Source of the DNA: CBDCDJ01 sp965215355
GTDB taxonomy: Bacteria; Deinococcota; Deinococci; Deinococcales; Trueperaceae
Direction: 5' to 3'
NCBI GenBank assembly: GCA_965215355.1
Contig: CBDCDJ010000007.1
Location: forward strand, 3,658,001-3,722,000
DNA length: 64,000 nucleotides
This document shows positions 1-9,320 of this stretch, one piece after another; within the stretch, counting starts at the first letter, position 1, and every line of letters begins with the position of its first letter. The position numbers and the translations under genes are program-made. Below the pieces are notes generated by a model. The model had not been told where the DNA came from. It saw nothing but the letters and a program-made list of their open reading frames with translations, and made no database searches.

Positions 1-34
1 CGGGTCGCCCGCGGTAAACTTTCGCGAAAAACGA

Positions 35-1939
35 TTGCGAAGAACAACTCAAAACCCGCCCGCATCAAGACGGGCTCGAAAGAAACGGGGAAAGCACTTG
101 TCTGACTACCGCAAGCCTCGGCGTACAGCGTCCGTCTGGGGAGTTTATTTCGTTTTTCTGACCCTGCTTTACTTGTTGCCGCTGTGGCTGTTCACTTATT
201 TCCCGACCGCCGACGGCCCCGTCCACCTGGGGTCCGCCGCCGTCCTCAGGGAACTCGCCCAGGGCGACGCTCCTTTTTTGGAGGCTTTTTTTTATCCGCA
301 GTGGCGCGTCGCCACTAACCAGCTCTACCACGGCCTGTTGGTCGTTTTGGGCTCGTTCATGCCGCTCTTGACGGCCGAAAAGCTCGTCTTGAGCCTCTAC
401 GTGGTGGCGCTGCCCCTCGCCACCCTCTTCGCCATAGGGCGCGTGCGGGGCAAGGCCCTGGCCGTCTTCCTGGTGTTTCCTTTTGTCTACTCCTACGTCG
501 TGCTTTTGGGCCTTTACAACTTGGCGCTGGGCTTCGTCGTTTTCACGCTCACGGTAGGCGTTTACCTCTCTTTCGCGCGGCGGCCGACGCTGGCGAAGGG
601 GGTCGGTGTAACGCTTCTTTTGCTGCTGAGCTACTTTGTTCACGTGGTTGCGGCAGCGAGCGCTCTGTTGGCGGTCGGCGTCATGGCTGCTTTTAAGTTC
701 TTGGCTTCTTTGGCTCGAGACCGCTCGAGCGAAGACGAGCGTAGCGCACGTTCTACAAACGAGGACGGGGTGGCTCGAGCCGCCCCGCACAATCGCCGCC
801 CCGCGCTGCTTTTCGGCGGCACCCTGCTGACTTTCGTCCCCTTGGTGGTCCTCATCGGGACCTTTTTTCTGACGACGGGCCGGGACACGCCGTCGGACGC
901 GTCGCTTTCCAACTTTGCGAGCGTACCGACGATGGTTCGCACCTTTTTGACCCAACCGTCTTCACCCCTAGACGTCGGCAAACGGGTTCTCACCACCTAC
1001 TCGTTCGCCGACGTGTTCGTCACGGCGCCCTGGAACCTGCTGCTGCTGGTCCTCGCCGGGGTGGCCCTCTACCGCACCTTCGCCCGCTCGGGCGAGCGCG
1101 GCTTCGGCGACCTGCTCCTGCCGGCGGTGGGGGTGTTCGCGCTCGTGGTGCTGTGGTCGCCGCGCCGCCTGGGCGAGGTGGGGCTGCTCACCGAGCGCTT
1201 TCTGCCCTTTTTGTACCTCTTGTTCGTGGTGTGGCTCTCGAGCCAGCCGCTGACCCCACGCCTGTGGCGGCACACGGCCCTGTTGGGTTTCGCCTTCGCC
1301 GCCGCGAGCCTGTTTTATCACCTGCCCATCTACGCCATGTTCAACTACGACCTGAAAGAGTACGTGTCGGCGGCGCAGAGCGTCGAAGACCGCTCGACGG
1401 TGCTGGCGCTGCCCTTAAACAACTACAACCGGGACGCGAGCCTCGAAAACGGCCTCGCCGAGATGGTCCCGGAGTTGCGCCTGAGCCCCTTTATGGGCGC
1501 GACGGGGTACATCGCCCTGGAACGCCGCATCGTGGATTTGCGCAACTACCAGGCGCGCAAGGACTACTTCCCGCTGCGCTTGCGCCCCGAGCTGAGCCCC
1601 GACCTCTACCTGACCTCGGAAAGCGTGCCGGACAAGACGAGCGACGGGTTGAGCCACTTGGACTATCCGCCTTTCAGCGTCGACCTGTCGCGCTACGAAA
1701 CCGAAACGGGTTGTACCGTCGATTACGTGCTGTTCTGGGGACCGTTTGAAAGGTATGAAGAGAGGATTTCCGAGCTGCTCGAGCAGCTGCGGCCCTACGA
1801 CCTCGTTTTCGTGTCGGAACCCCGCGGCCTCATGCGGGTCTACGAACGCCGCGGGGTACGGCGTCCGGCGGACGCCCCCTGCACCCCCGTTGCGCAGCCG
1901 GTCGCGGACCTGTTCTACGGCGGCTTTGACAACCGTTGA
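35..1939 (+). CDS. Polytopic GT-C-like membrane protein (paralog 1)
   Basis: About 634 residues with roughly ten or more hydrophobic membrane segments after a basic N-terminus. After the first membrane helix an aspartate-bearing loop (YFPTADGPVHL) is followed by a conserved NQLY and LLTAEK block; GT-C glycosyltransferases carry their catalytic acidic residue in such a first external loop. The C-terminus is a soluble domain containing VDYVLFWG. The gene at 2322-4070 shares all these blocks, so the two are paralogs. I chose TTG at 35 because a -10-like TAAACT lies at 15-20; a later start is possible and the gene could begin upstream. I infer a glycosyltransferase acting on a lipid-linked sugar, from topology and neighbours. 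No named family is recognised with certainty. Confidence 0.7.
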   Translation: MRRTTQNPPASRRARKKRGKHLSDYRKPRRTASVWGVYFVFLTLLYLLPLWLFTYFPTADGPVHLGSAAVLRELAQGDAPFLEAFFYPQWRVATNQLYHGLLVVLGSFMPLLTAEKLVLSLYVVALPLATLFAIGRVRGKALAVFLVFPFVYSYVVLLGLYNLALGFVVFTLTVGVYLSFARRPTLAKGVGVTLLLLLSYFVHVVAAASALLAVGVMAAFKFLASLARDRSSEDERSARSTNEDGVARAAPHNRRPALLFGGTLLTFVPLVVLIGTFFLTTGRDTPSDASLSNFASVPTMVRTFLTQPSSPLDVGKRVLTTYSFADVFVTAPWNLLLLVLAGVALYRTFARSGERGFGDLLLPAVGVFALVVLWSPRRLGEVGLLTERFLPFLYLLFVVWLSSQPLTPRLWRHTALLGFAFAAASLFYHLPIYAMFNYDLKEYVSAAQSVEDRSTVLALPLNNYNRDASLENGLAEMVPELRLSPFMGATGYIALERRIVDLRNYQARKDYFPLRLRPELSPDLYLTSESVPDKTSDGLSHLDYPPFSVDLSRYETETGCTVDYVLFWGPFERYEERISELLEQLRPYDLVFVSEPRGLMRVYERRGVRRPADAPCTPVAQPVADLFYGGFDNR

Positions 1940-2321
1940 ACGAGGTTGAGTACCCACGTCCAACGCGCGGCGCACCTGGTCGGGCTTGAGAAAACTGAGC
2001 GGACTCGACAGAAGAGGAACCCTACTGTCCGGCCCTCACTTGGTTCTTGACATGCTCTTTTAGGCGGCGTGTCGACGTGACCTTTTCTACCCTCCCCCAC
2101 AGTAAAATCCTCTATTCTTGTAGTGCAAGTTGTAGCTCACCCGGGCTGAGTCGTCACTCGGCTGAGCGCGTCGAAAACCTTCGAGCCTTTCAAACCTCGG
2201 GGGTGTACCGAAAGGCTCCCGGATGTCCCATTTTTCCACCCTGACCCTGTCCCACGACCGAGGCGCGACGCCGTCTGCCACTTTCTGCTTCGCCTCGAGC
2301 CGGGGATAATCATTTAACCCG
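1940..2321. other. Intergenic gap without a recognised gene
   Basis: About 380 bp between the two paralogs. Open frames here run antisense or overlap the next gene and look like shadows. A GATAAT at 2304-2309 lies 12 nt before the GTG start of the next gene and may be its -10 box. I see no RNA gene or long repeat. Confidence 0.4.
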
Positions 2322-4070
2322 GTGCAGAGTAATCCGGCGCAAAACAGTTTGGCGCAGGATAGACGCCACCCGCGAACCGCGCGGGCCGCGCGTGGCGACA
2401 GGTACGCTCTCCTGGGCTTGTTCGTAGGACTGAGCGCCGTCACGCTGTTGCCCGTCTGGTTGTTTCCCTATTTTCCCAGCCAGGACGGACCCGCCCACCT
2501 CAGTTCGGTGTCCGTTCTCATGGCGTTGCGCGCAGGAAGTCCGGCGTTGGGAACCGTGTACACGGCCCAGTGGGACGCCAACACCAACCAGCTCTACTTT
2601 TTGCTGCTGCAGGCTTTGGGCCACGTTTTGCCGCTGCTGACGGCGGAAAAGGTGGCGCTGACCCTGTTCGCCGTCGGCTTGCCCCTGGCCAGCTTGGGCG
2701 CGGTCCGCCTGGCGAAAGGCTCGCCCTACGCGGCGCTGCTCAGCTTTCCGCTCGTCTATACTCTGCCCGTGTACATGGGCTTTTTCAACTTCTGCCTGAG
2801 CTTGCCCCTGTTCGTCCTCGTGGTCGGCCTCTACCTCGCCTTTGCCGAAGCCCCCGCTTGGACGACGGGCCTCGGCCTGGCGAGCCTGCTGGTCTTGCTT
2901 TACCTGGCGCACATCGTCGCGGCGGCCAGCGCCGTGCTCGTCGTCTTCACCGCCACCCTCGTGCGGCTGGGCCAAGCCCAGACCTGGCGCGACCGGCTCA
3001 GACAGGGAACTGCCCTCCTCACCGTCGCCCCCACTGGTTGCCTCGTCTTGGTGTTCCTGCTTTTTTTCAGACAGACGACCGAAGCCTCGAGCGACCTGGA
3101 GCGCGTCGGCGGTCTGGCCCGCGTCGGCGACTTTTTCAGCCACTTCTTCACGCGCGTGAACGAGCCCTTGTCCCTTCACGCCAAAGCGGTCTACCTGCTC
3201 GACCCCTTTTCCGAAGCCGACCGCCTGTACACGCTGCCCCTGTTCGGGCTGCTGCTGGCCCTGTTCACTTTCAGCGTGGTCAGGGTGACGGGCTCGAGGA
3301 CGTGGCGGCGCCACCTGCCTTTGTTCGCCGCGACCTGCGTGTTCGGGCTGCTGCTGACCTTAGCGCCGGGGCGTTACAGCTCGCTCGGGTGGTTGCCGGG
3401 GCGGCTGCTGCCCCTGACCTGTCTGGTGCTGCTGCTGTGGCTGGCGACGTCGGGGCTGTCCCCAGCCGTGTGGCGGCTCGCGGCCGGGGTGGCCGCGGTC
3501 GTCACCCTGACGTCGGTGGCTTACCGCTTGCCCGTACACCGGGAGTTGAACGCCGTTACCGAAGAATACGTCTCGGCCGCGGCGGTCGTGCCCGCGGGCG
3601 CGGTGGCGCTCCCGCTCCACTTAGGCGAACGCTACCAGGTCGAAGGGCTCAAACCCCTGCTGCCCAAAGCGAGGTTCGACGCCCTCGAGCACGCCGCGGG
3701 CTACGCCAGCCTGGAGCGCCCTTTCGCCAACCTGCGCAACTTCGAGCCTGCGCGCCCTTACTTTCCTCTGCAGTACCGACTCGGCAAGGATCCCAACCTG
3801 TATTTAAGCCCCGACGAGCAGCCTGCGCGCTTTGAGGAGCGCCCCTTTCACCTCAGTTTGGTCGCCTACGAAGCACGCACGGGCTTACGCATCGACTACG
3901 TGCTCGTCTGGGGCAGCCCCGAGGCACGCTCGCAGCCGGACGTCGCAGCCCTTTACGACCAGTTGGACAGCGACTATACTTTGGTGCGCGTTTCAAAGCC
4001 TAAGGGCCTCATGCGCGTTTACCGGCACCGCGCCGCGCCCCCACTCGCACCCCAAAAGGATTCACCATGA
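2322..4070 (+). CDS. Polytopic GT-C-like membrane protein (paralog 2)
   Basis: About 582 residues, polytopic. It shares with the upstream protein the post-helix loop YFPSQDGPAHL, the NQLY block, LLTAEKVALTL, and the C-terminal IDYVLVWG and KGLMRVY blocks. The GTG start follows a GATAAT box. The last codons overlap the next start by 4 nt (ATGA), so the GT39-type gene is probably translationally coupled. Function is inferred as a GT-C-type transferase working with its neighbours; a dedicated family name is not certain. Duplicates of this kind often add successive sugars, but nothing in the sequence shows which sugars. Confidence 0.75.
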   Translation: MQSNPAQNSLAQDRRHPRTARAARGDRYALLGLFVGLSAVTLLPVWLFPYFPSQDGPAHLSSVSVLMALRAGSPALGTVYTAQWDANTNQLYFLLLQALGHVLPLLTAEKVALTLFAVGLPLASLGAVRLAKGSPYAALLSFPLVYTLPVYMGFFNFCLSLPLFVLVVGLYLAFAEAPAWTTGLGLASLLVLLYLAHIVAAASAVLVVFTATLVRLGQAQTWRDRLRQGTALLTVAPTGCLVLVFLLFFRQTTEASSDLERVGGLARVGDFFSHFFTRVNEPLSLHAKAVYLLDPFSEADRLYTLPLFGLLLALFTFSVVRVTGSRTWRRHLPLFAATCVFGLLLTLAPGRYSSLGWLPGRLLPLTCLVLLLWLATSGLSPAVWRLAAGVAAVVTLTSVAYRLPVHRELNAVTEEYVSAAAVVPAGAVALPLHLGERYQVEGLKPLLPKARFDALEHAAGYASLERPFANLRNFEPARPYFPLQYRLGKDPNLYLSPDEQPARFEERPFHLSLVAYEARTGLRIDYVLVWGSPEARSQPDVAALYDQLDSDYTLVRVSKPKGLMRVYRHRAAPPLAPQKDSP

Positions 4071-5488
4071 CTAAACCCGACAGGTTACTCTCGACCTTCG
4101 TCTGGCTCATGCTGCTGGGCTCGACCGCACTCGTCTTTGCGCTCAGCCAGGTACGCTATTTCAACCACGACGAGTTCGAGGCCCTCCATACCGCCTGGAA
4201 GATGTTCGACGGCCAGACGATTTACGTCGATTTTTTGCAACACCATCACCCTTTTTTGTACTATCTCCTGCTCCCGCTCTACCACCTTTTCGGTGCGGGC
4301 GTGCCCGTCGTCTTGGCGGCGCGCGCCGGCGCGGCCGCACTCCTGATCCTGACCCTGGTCGTCACTTATTTCACCGCCCTCGAGCTGTACCGCGACCGGC
4401 TCGTCGCGGTGACGAGCGCCTTTTTTCTGGTCGGCTTCACCCTTTATTTGGAAAAGATGCTGGAGGTCAGGCCCGACGTGCCCATGAGCCTGCTGGCGCT
4501 GCTGGGCACCTACCTCGTGCTGCGGGCGCAGCGAACGCGGCAGCGCTGGCTGCTGGCCGGTAGCGGTTTGCTGTTCGGGCTGGCTTTTCTGTTTTTGCAA
4601 AAGGCCGTCGTGCTGCTGTTCGCCGTCGGGGTGGTGTTGCTGGCACGGCTCTTCACCAGACAGCTGCGCTTCGGCGACTTGCTCGTTTTCGGAGCTGCGG
4701 TGCTCGCGCCCGTCCTGCCCTACGCCCTTTACTTGCTGGCGACGCGGCAGCTCGAGACCTTTCTGTTCTACAACTTCACCTTCAACACCCTTTACTACCG
4801 GCTGCGCGGCTGGGAGCTGTACAAGCTCGTCAACAACGTCGGTACGCTCTACAAGTACAACGTCATCGTCGTCGCGCTGTTTTTCTACGCGACCTTTTTC
4901 TTGCCCAAACAGCGCCGCGAGTGGGAACTGCTCGTGTTCATCGCGGGCGTGCTCGGCTTTACCCTGCTGACCGGGCGTCACAACCCTCAGTACTACATCC
5001 TGGCTTTTCCCTTTATGGCGGTGTTGGCGGCTCGAGGCTTCTGGAGCGTTTTTCGCCCGCGCCCGGTCATGGCGGCGCTGCTGCTACTACTCGTCGTCTA
5101 CGGCCCCCTGGACCGGTATTACGGGTACCTGGTGGCAAAAACCGACACGAACGCGCGGCAGCTGGAGCGGGTCGAGCGGGTGTTGGCCTTAACCGAGCCG
5201 GACGATTACGTGTACGACGGCAACATCATTTTCAACCTGTTCCGCCGAGACGTCGACTTCGTCTGGTGGATGACCGGCGAGCCCTACAAAGCTGTTCAGA
5301 CGCTGCGCGACCTCAAGGACTACGACTACGACATCTACGAACGCATCGAGCGGTACCGACCCCGCGTCATCAGCGACTTCGGCATCCCCGACATGAACCA
5401 TCCCGTCATCGCGGACCACTACGTTCGGGACACGGTCTTCCCGGACCTCTACGTGCGCGTGGCGGCCGACCGCGCGGAAACACCCTGA
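4067..5488 (+). CDS. GT39/ArnT-like glycosyltransferase
   Basis: 473 residues, polytopic. The first external loop has FNHDEFEALH, the DE motif typical of PMT/ArnT (GT-C, GT39/GT83) enzymes, which transfer a sugar from a polyprenyl-phosphate donor to protein or lipid on the outer face of the membrane. A FLQHHHPFLYY stretch follows, also typical of the family. The ATG overlaps the preceding stop (ATGA). A 12-bp palindrome, AGCTGTACAGCT, sits at 5505-5516 between this gene and the convergent flippase-like gene. Substrate unknown; the GT2 across the locus could supply the lipid-phosphate sugar. Confidence 0.8.
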   Translation: MTKPDRLLSTFVWLMLLGSTALVFALSQVRYFNHDEFEALHTAWKMFDGQTIYVDFLQHHHPFLYYLLLPLYHLFGAGVPVVLAARAGAAALLILTLVVTYFTALELYRDRLVAVTSAFFLVGFTLYLEKMLEVRPDVPMSLLALLGTYLVLRAQRTRQRWLLAGSGLLFGLAFLFLQKAVVLLFAVGVVLLARLFTRQLRFGDLLVFGAAVLAPVLPYALYLLATRQLETFLFYNFTFNTLYYRLRGWELYKLVNNVGTLYKYNVIVVALFFYATFFLPKQRREWELLVFIAGVLGFTLLTGRHNPQYYILAFPFMAVLAARGFWSVFRPRPVMAALLLLLVVYGPLDRYYGYLVAKTDTNARQLERVERVLALTEPDDYVYDGNIIFNLFRRDVDFVWWMTGEPYKAVQTLRDLKDYDYDIYERIERYRPRVISDFGIPDMNHPVIADHYVRDTVFPDLYVRVAADRAETP

Positions 5489-5532
5489 GCGCGAAACGGC
5501 CTCGAGCTGTACAGCTTGACCCTCTTGCCGGC

Positions 5533-6507
5533 CTACCTGCGCGTGACCCGCGGCGTGGCGACGGCGTCGACGGTTTCCTTGCTGCCGACGCGCCCCTTCC
5601 AAAAGGCCACGACCTCCCAAAAAACGGCGGGCAGGCTTATCAAGGACAAGAGCCAGTAGGCGTAGAGCGTGTAGCCCAAACCTATCAGCGTGGCCTGCTC
5701 GGTGCTGGCGTGGGCGCTGAGCAGAGCGACGAAGGCGGCGTCACGGGTGCCGATGCCGCTGACCGTCAGCGGCAAAAGACCCGCCAAAATCGCCGGGGGA
5801 AACACGCTGTAAGCCACCGTCACGCCGAAGGGAGCGCCGAACGCCCGCGCCAGACAGTAAACCGTGAGACCTCCCGCGGCCCAGGTGAGGAGGGAGCCGG
5901 TCAGCGTTTGAGCGATGGCCGGCCTGTTTTTAAGCCACTCCACGAACACGTCTTTGAAGCTGCCCAGGACGCCGCCCACCTTGCCCGGCAGCGGCAGCTT
6001 TTCAAAAGGCGTAAGCAGCACCACGCCGAAGACGGCGGCGACGCCGCCCAGCAGCGCCGCGCCGGCCAAACCTCCCCACAAGACACCGCTTTCCAAAAAG
6101 CTGAGCAGGGCGAGCAGGCCCAGCACGGCCAAGTCTACGAACCGCTCGAGCAGCACCGTCCCGACGCCTTGGCTGAAACCGCCCTGCTTGCGCAAGTAAG
6201 CGGCCTTCGCGGCGTCCCCCAACTTAGACGGCAGAAAACTGTTGAGCACGTTCGCCATGAGCACGGCGCGCAAGCTGGTGAGGTAAGAAACGCGCAAGCC
6301 CACCGCCCGCAGCACCCCGCGCCAGCGCAGCACGGCGCTGAAGGGCATACTGAAGGTGAGCAGGGCGGCCGCCACGAGCCAGCCCCTGTCCGCGCCCGCC
6401 ACCAGGATGCGGGCTTCGCCCAAGTCGATGCGGCTGAGCAGCAATGCGACCAGACCCACCGACACCAGCACGCTGCCGACGGCCAAGAAGGTTTGTTTTT
6501 TAGACAT
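5533..6507 (-). CDS. Flippase-like / LPG synthase TM-domain protein
   Basis: Integral membrane protein of about 324 residues matching the lysylphosphatidylglycerol synthase TM-domain family (UPF0104/AglD-like): many hydrophobic helices, FLPSKLGDAAKAAYLRK and the late PLTVSGIGTRDAAF block. Such proteins are thought to move or handle lipid-linked precursors across the membrane. I prefer ATG at 6507 (MSKKQTF), which overlaps the upstream gene by 8 nt; the longer frame from 6549 would overlap it by 50 nt. It is the last gene of a three-gene - strand operon with a GT2, so a role in glycolipid export is likely. Confidence 0.8.
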   Translation of the reverse strand: MSKKQTFLAVGSVLVSVGLVALLLSRIDLGEARILVAGADRGWLVAAALLTFSMPFSAVLRWRGVLRAVGLRVSYLTSLRAVLMANVLNSFLPSKLGDAAKAAYLRKQGGFSQGVGTVLLERFVDLAVLGLLALLSFLESGVLWGGLAGAALLGGVAAVFGVVLLTPFEKLPLPGKVGGVLGSFKDVFVEWLKNRPAIAQTLTGSLLTWAAGGLTVYCLARAFGAPFGVTVAYSVFPPAILAGLLPLTVSGIGTRDAAFVALLSAHASTEQATLIGLGYTLYAYWLLSLISLPAVFWEVVAFWKGRVGSKETVDAVATPRVTRR

Positions 6508-8206
6508 GACCCGCTTCGGTGCGCGCTCCGACGGGTTTACTGAGGCCAAGCTCCTGCGTTTTGGTGATTCGGCGGCTGCTGTTGAGCTGTTCCAAGTCGG
6601 CGGCGCTCAACCGACTCCCGGCGACATCCAACTCTTGAGACTGAAAGTAACGCGATTGGGGTACGTAGCGCACAAAAAATTCGTCGCCGATGGCGAGCGA
6701 CGCGACCTTGACGCTGCCGGTCAGCTCTACGGTGTCGGTCACGCTCAAGGTGTCGCCAAAGTGAACCTGACGCCTGAACCGAACCGGGGCGGGGCGCTGC
6801 CCCAACATGAGCGTTTTGCGAATCTGCCCTTTGAGCAGGTGCGCCAGCCTGGGTGACCAACCTATCAGGAGCAGCACCCCGCGGAAGGCCAGATTTTTGA
6901 GCAGGTTGAAGACCTTGTGCGACGGCACCCACTGGCACGCTCCCGCCACCTCGAAGCCGGTTTCGTCCTGCACGACTTGGTAGCTCGGGTCTATCCACTG
7001 GCTGGTGAACGCCTTGCCCTCGACCGTCTCGCCGATGACGCCGCAGTCGTTCAAGAGAAGCGCGTTGTCGTCCAAGTCAAAGACTTTGAGGACCCCGCCC
7101 TTGGCGAGGTTGGCGGCGGCGTAGTGTCCGGGCGTCTTTTTGACGTAGACGCGGGCGCGCTCGAAGTAGCGCGTAAAAGGCGCGCGCTCGAAGGGCAATT
7201 TGGGCAAACTGGCGGGGCGTTCTTGGTAGTCGACATAAGCGAGCAAAAATTCGGGCACCCGGTAAACCAAGTAGCGGTCCGAGATGATTTCAGGCGGGAC
7301 CAGTTTGTCGTCGGCGAGTCCCCGGAGCAGGTGTTCGGCCACCGCGCCTGCTAAAGGCACTTCGTTCGCCACGACTTCGTAGCCGTGACAGTAAAAGTGC
7401 AGCGTGTTGCGGCTGCCCAGGCTGCCCCCGTAAAAACCGTTGGGATAAGCGAAGTAGCTGCTCATCTCGACCGACGCGCGGATGATTTCGAGCAGCCGGG
7501 GGTCGCGGTTGTCCTGATAGATTTTGGCTAAAAACGACACCGTCGCCGACAGGTAGCCGGGGTCGACGCCGTCGTACTCTCGTGACCAGCCCTCTTCGGT
7601 CTGGTACTCCAAAAAGCCCGCCCAGACGCGCTCGTAGCCCTCTTTGAGTTTTTCTTCCTTGAGCAGCGCGTAGGCTTTCCACACGGCCAAACAGGCCATC
7701 GCGTGGTGGTTGGCTAAGTGGTCCTCTTCGGACTCGCCCGCGGCGATGAAGTAAGCCGCCTTGCGCACCGCGTTCTCGACCTTTCGGCGCAGGTCGGTGG
7801 GAACCTCGTCGCCCAACAGGTTGAGCGCCTCTACGGTCGTGTAGGTGGTAAAGGCCGTCGGCCCGACCCAACCCCGCTCGTACGGGTAAAACTCGTCGAA
7901 AGAGCCGTCACGGTGCTGAATGTCCGCCCAAAAGTTGAGCCCCGCCAGCGTCCACTGCAACACCTTGGGGTGACGGTGGTAGATGTTCCCCGGCAGCGGA
8001 TGTTTGTAAGCCAGCGCCAGCGCGTGGACGGCGAACTGCCGCACCGCGTCGGGAAAGTCGGACGTTTTGTCAAGCCAGTAGTCGCGGTGAAAACAGCCGT
8101 AGGTCGGTGAAAACGGGTTGCGGTCCTGGTTGCCCAGGACGCGCGGCAACTGTGACAGGGCTTTCTGGGCGTAGACGTTGCGCTCGGCGCGGTCAGGCAC
8201 GGTCAC
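6500..8206 (-). CDS. Helical-toroid (heparinase/cellobiose-epimerase-like) protein
   Basis: 568 residues, no signal peptide. The first about 350 residues are helical repeats rich in Trp, Tyr and His, with HRDGSFDEFYPYERGW, HLANHHAMACLAVWKAY and GYLSATVSFLAKIYQ, resembling the alpha/alpha toroids of heparinase II/III or glycan epimerases and lyases. The remainder is beta-rich (HFGDTLSVTDTVEL), as in heparinase II/III-type proteins. It overlaps both operon neighbours (14 nt with GT2, 8 nt with the flippase-like gene), a strong sign of joint function in a glycan pathway. No catalytic residues can be assigned by eye, and lyase versus epimerase versus sensor is open. Confidence 0.65.
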   Translation of the reverse strand: MTVPDRAERNVYAQKALSQLPRVLGNQDRNPFSPTYGCFHRDYWLDKTSDFPDAVRQFAVHALALAYKHPLPGNIYHRHPKVLQWTLAGLNFWADIQHRDGSFDEFYPYERGWVGPTAFTTYTTVEALNLLGDEVPTDLRRKVENAVRKAAYFIAAGESEEDHLANHHAMACLAVWKAYALLKEEKLKEGYERVWAGFLEYQTEEGWSREYDGVDPGYLSATVSFLAKIYQDNRDPRLLEIIRASVEMSSYFAYPNGFYGGSLGSRNTLHFYCHGYEVVANEVPLAGAVAEHLLRGLADDKLVPPEIISDRYLVYRVPEFLLAYVDYQERPASLPKLPFERAPFTRYFERARVYVKKTPGHYAAANLAKGGVLKVFDLDDNALLLNDCGVIGETVEGKAFTSQWIDPSYQVVQDETGFEVAGACQWVPSHKVFNLLKNLAFRGVLLLIGWSPRLAHLLKGQIRKTLMLGQRPAPVRFRRQVHFGDTLSVTDTVELTGSVKVASLAIGDEFFVRYVPQSRYFQSQELDVAGSRLSAADLEQLNSSRRITKTQELGLSKPVGARTEAGHV

Positions 8207-9173
8207 TCCTTAAACGGGCACTCGACTTGTCGATGAGGTCGGCCAGCATCCCGGTGGTGAGCACCTGAATCGCCGAGACGAACAGAATGACGCTCACGAC
8301 GGTCAGCCCCCCACCCGCAAACAAGCGGTAAAGCAGGGTCAGGATGCTCGCCGAGAACAGCGCGAAACTGATGGGCAAAAAAATCCTGAGCGGGTTGAAG
8401 TACATAACCGTGCGAATCACCAACTGCGTAAAGCGGATGGTGTCCTGGATGGGCTTGATTTTGGAGTTGCCCTGGCGGTGCTGGTAGTCTATCGGCACGT
8501 ACCTGACATGGTAGCCGTCCGAGAGCATCGCCAGCGTGATGGTGGTGGTGAAAGAAAAGGTGTCGGGCAAGATGTGCAGAAACCCGCCGACGACTTGCTT
8601 GTTCATGACCCTGAAGCCCGAATTCAGGTCGGGGATGCGCGTGTCGGAAAGATAGTTGGCGAGTTCGTTGAGCGCCTTTTTGGCGGGCTTGCGGACGAGC
8701 GGGATTTTGACGTTTTCCCCCGTCCTGGCCCCGACGACCATGTCGCTGCCGCTCTGCCAATAGTCTTGAATGAATTCGGCCATGCGTTCGTTGGGATAGG
8801 TCCCGTCCGCGTCGGTGATGACGATTGCGTCGAAGCGGGCGTTTTTGATGCCGGTCTTGAGCGCCGCCCCGTACCCTCGATTTTTGGGGTGCACGACCTT
8901 GACGAGGTGAGGCAGCTCGAGGCCCACCAACACTTGCGCGGTGCCGTCGCTCGAGCCGTCGTCTACGGCAATCACCTCGAAGCGGATACCCGAAGCCGCC
9001 AAGTGGTCATGAACCTGGCGGAGGGTTTCTTCGACCGCACCGACCTCGTTGTAAATCGGGATGACGACCGAAGCGCCCGGTCGGTCTACTTCCAGCGACC
9101 CCACCTCCGGGGGCTCCGCGGTAGCGTCCGGTCCGGCGGCGCGGCGAGTCGGCATGGGTACCTCTGAGCGCAT
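8193..9173 (-). CDS. GT2 polyprenyl-phosphate sugar transferase (DPM1/GtrB-like)
   Basis: About 326 residues. Motifs in order: VVIPIYNEVGAVEETL, VIAVDDGSSDGT, NRGYGAALKTGI, ITDADGTYP (the DXD-type metal site) and LNSGFRVM, followed by two C-terminal membrane helices. This is the layout of GT2 enzymes that make polyprenyl-phosphate-sugar from a nucleotide sugar. I chose ATG at 9173 because AGAGGGGG lies 5 nt upstream; the longest frame from 9377 would run into the divergent gene. It heads the operon with the toroid and flippase-like genes and could feed the GT-C enzymes at 35-5488. Confidence 0.88.
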   Translation of the reverse strand: MRSEVPMPTRRAAGPDATAEPPEVGSLEVDRPGASVVIPIYNEVGAVEETLRQVHDHLAASGIRFEVIAVDDGSSDGTAQVLVGLELPHLVKVVHPKNRGYGAALKTGIKNARFDAIVITDADGTYPNERMAEFIQDYWQSGSDMVVGARTGENVKIPLVRKPAKKALNELANYLSDTRIPDLNSGFRVMNKQVVGGFLHILPDTFSFTTTITLAMLSDGYHVRYVPIDYQHRQGNSKIKPIQDTIRFTQLVIRTVMYFNPLRIFLPISFALFSASILTLLYRLFAGGGLTVVSVILFVSAIQVLTTGMLADLIDKSSARLRSDRA

Positions 9174-9305
9174 ACGACCCCCTCTTCTCGAGCCCAGCAT
9201 AACCCCCGAAGGCCCGAGGGCGGTTGTGACATCCTCAACTTTCGCACCGTTCGACAGCTTTGGTACGAGTAAGTTTGCACACCCTCGCACCGAAGGCCGA
9301 CATGG

Positions 9306-9320
9306 TAGCTTAGCCGCAGT
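9306..9320 (+). promoter_or_regulatory. -10 box of the PRTase-HAD gene
   Basis: TAGCTT at 9306-9311 lies 9 nt before the ATG, which predicts a leader of two or three nucleotides at most. No Shine-Dalgarno is present, consistent with a leaderless or near-leaderless mRNA. Confidence 0.5.

Noticed and set aside
65..6543. Long open frames antisense or in other frames over the membrane proteins (e.g. 65-955 on -, 4085-4981 on -, 4921-6543 on +)
   Set aside because: They are Gln/Arg/His/Gly-rich shadows of GC-rich genes and carry no motif; the overlapping frames have clear family motifs.
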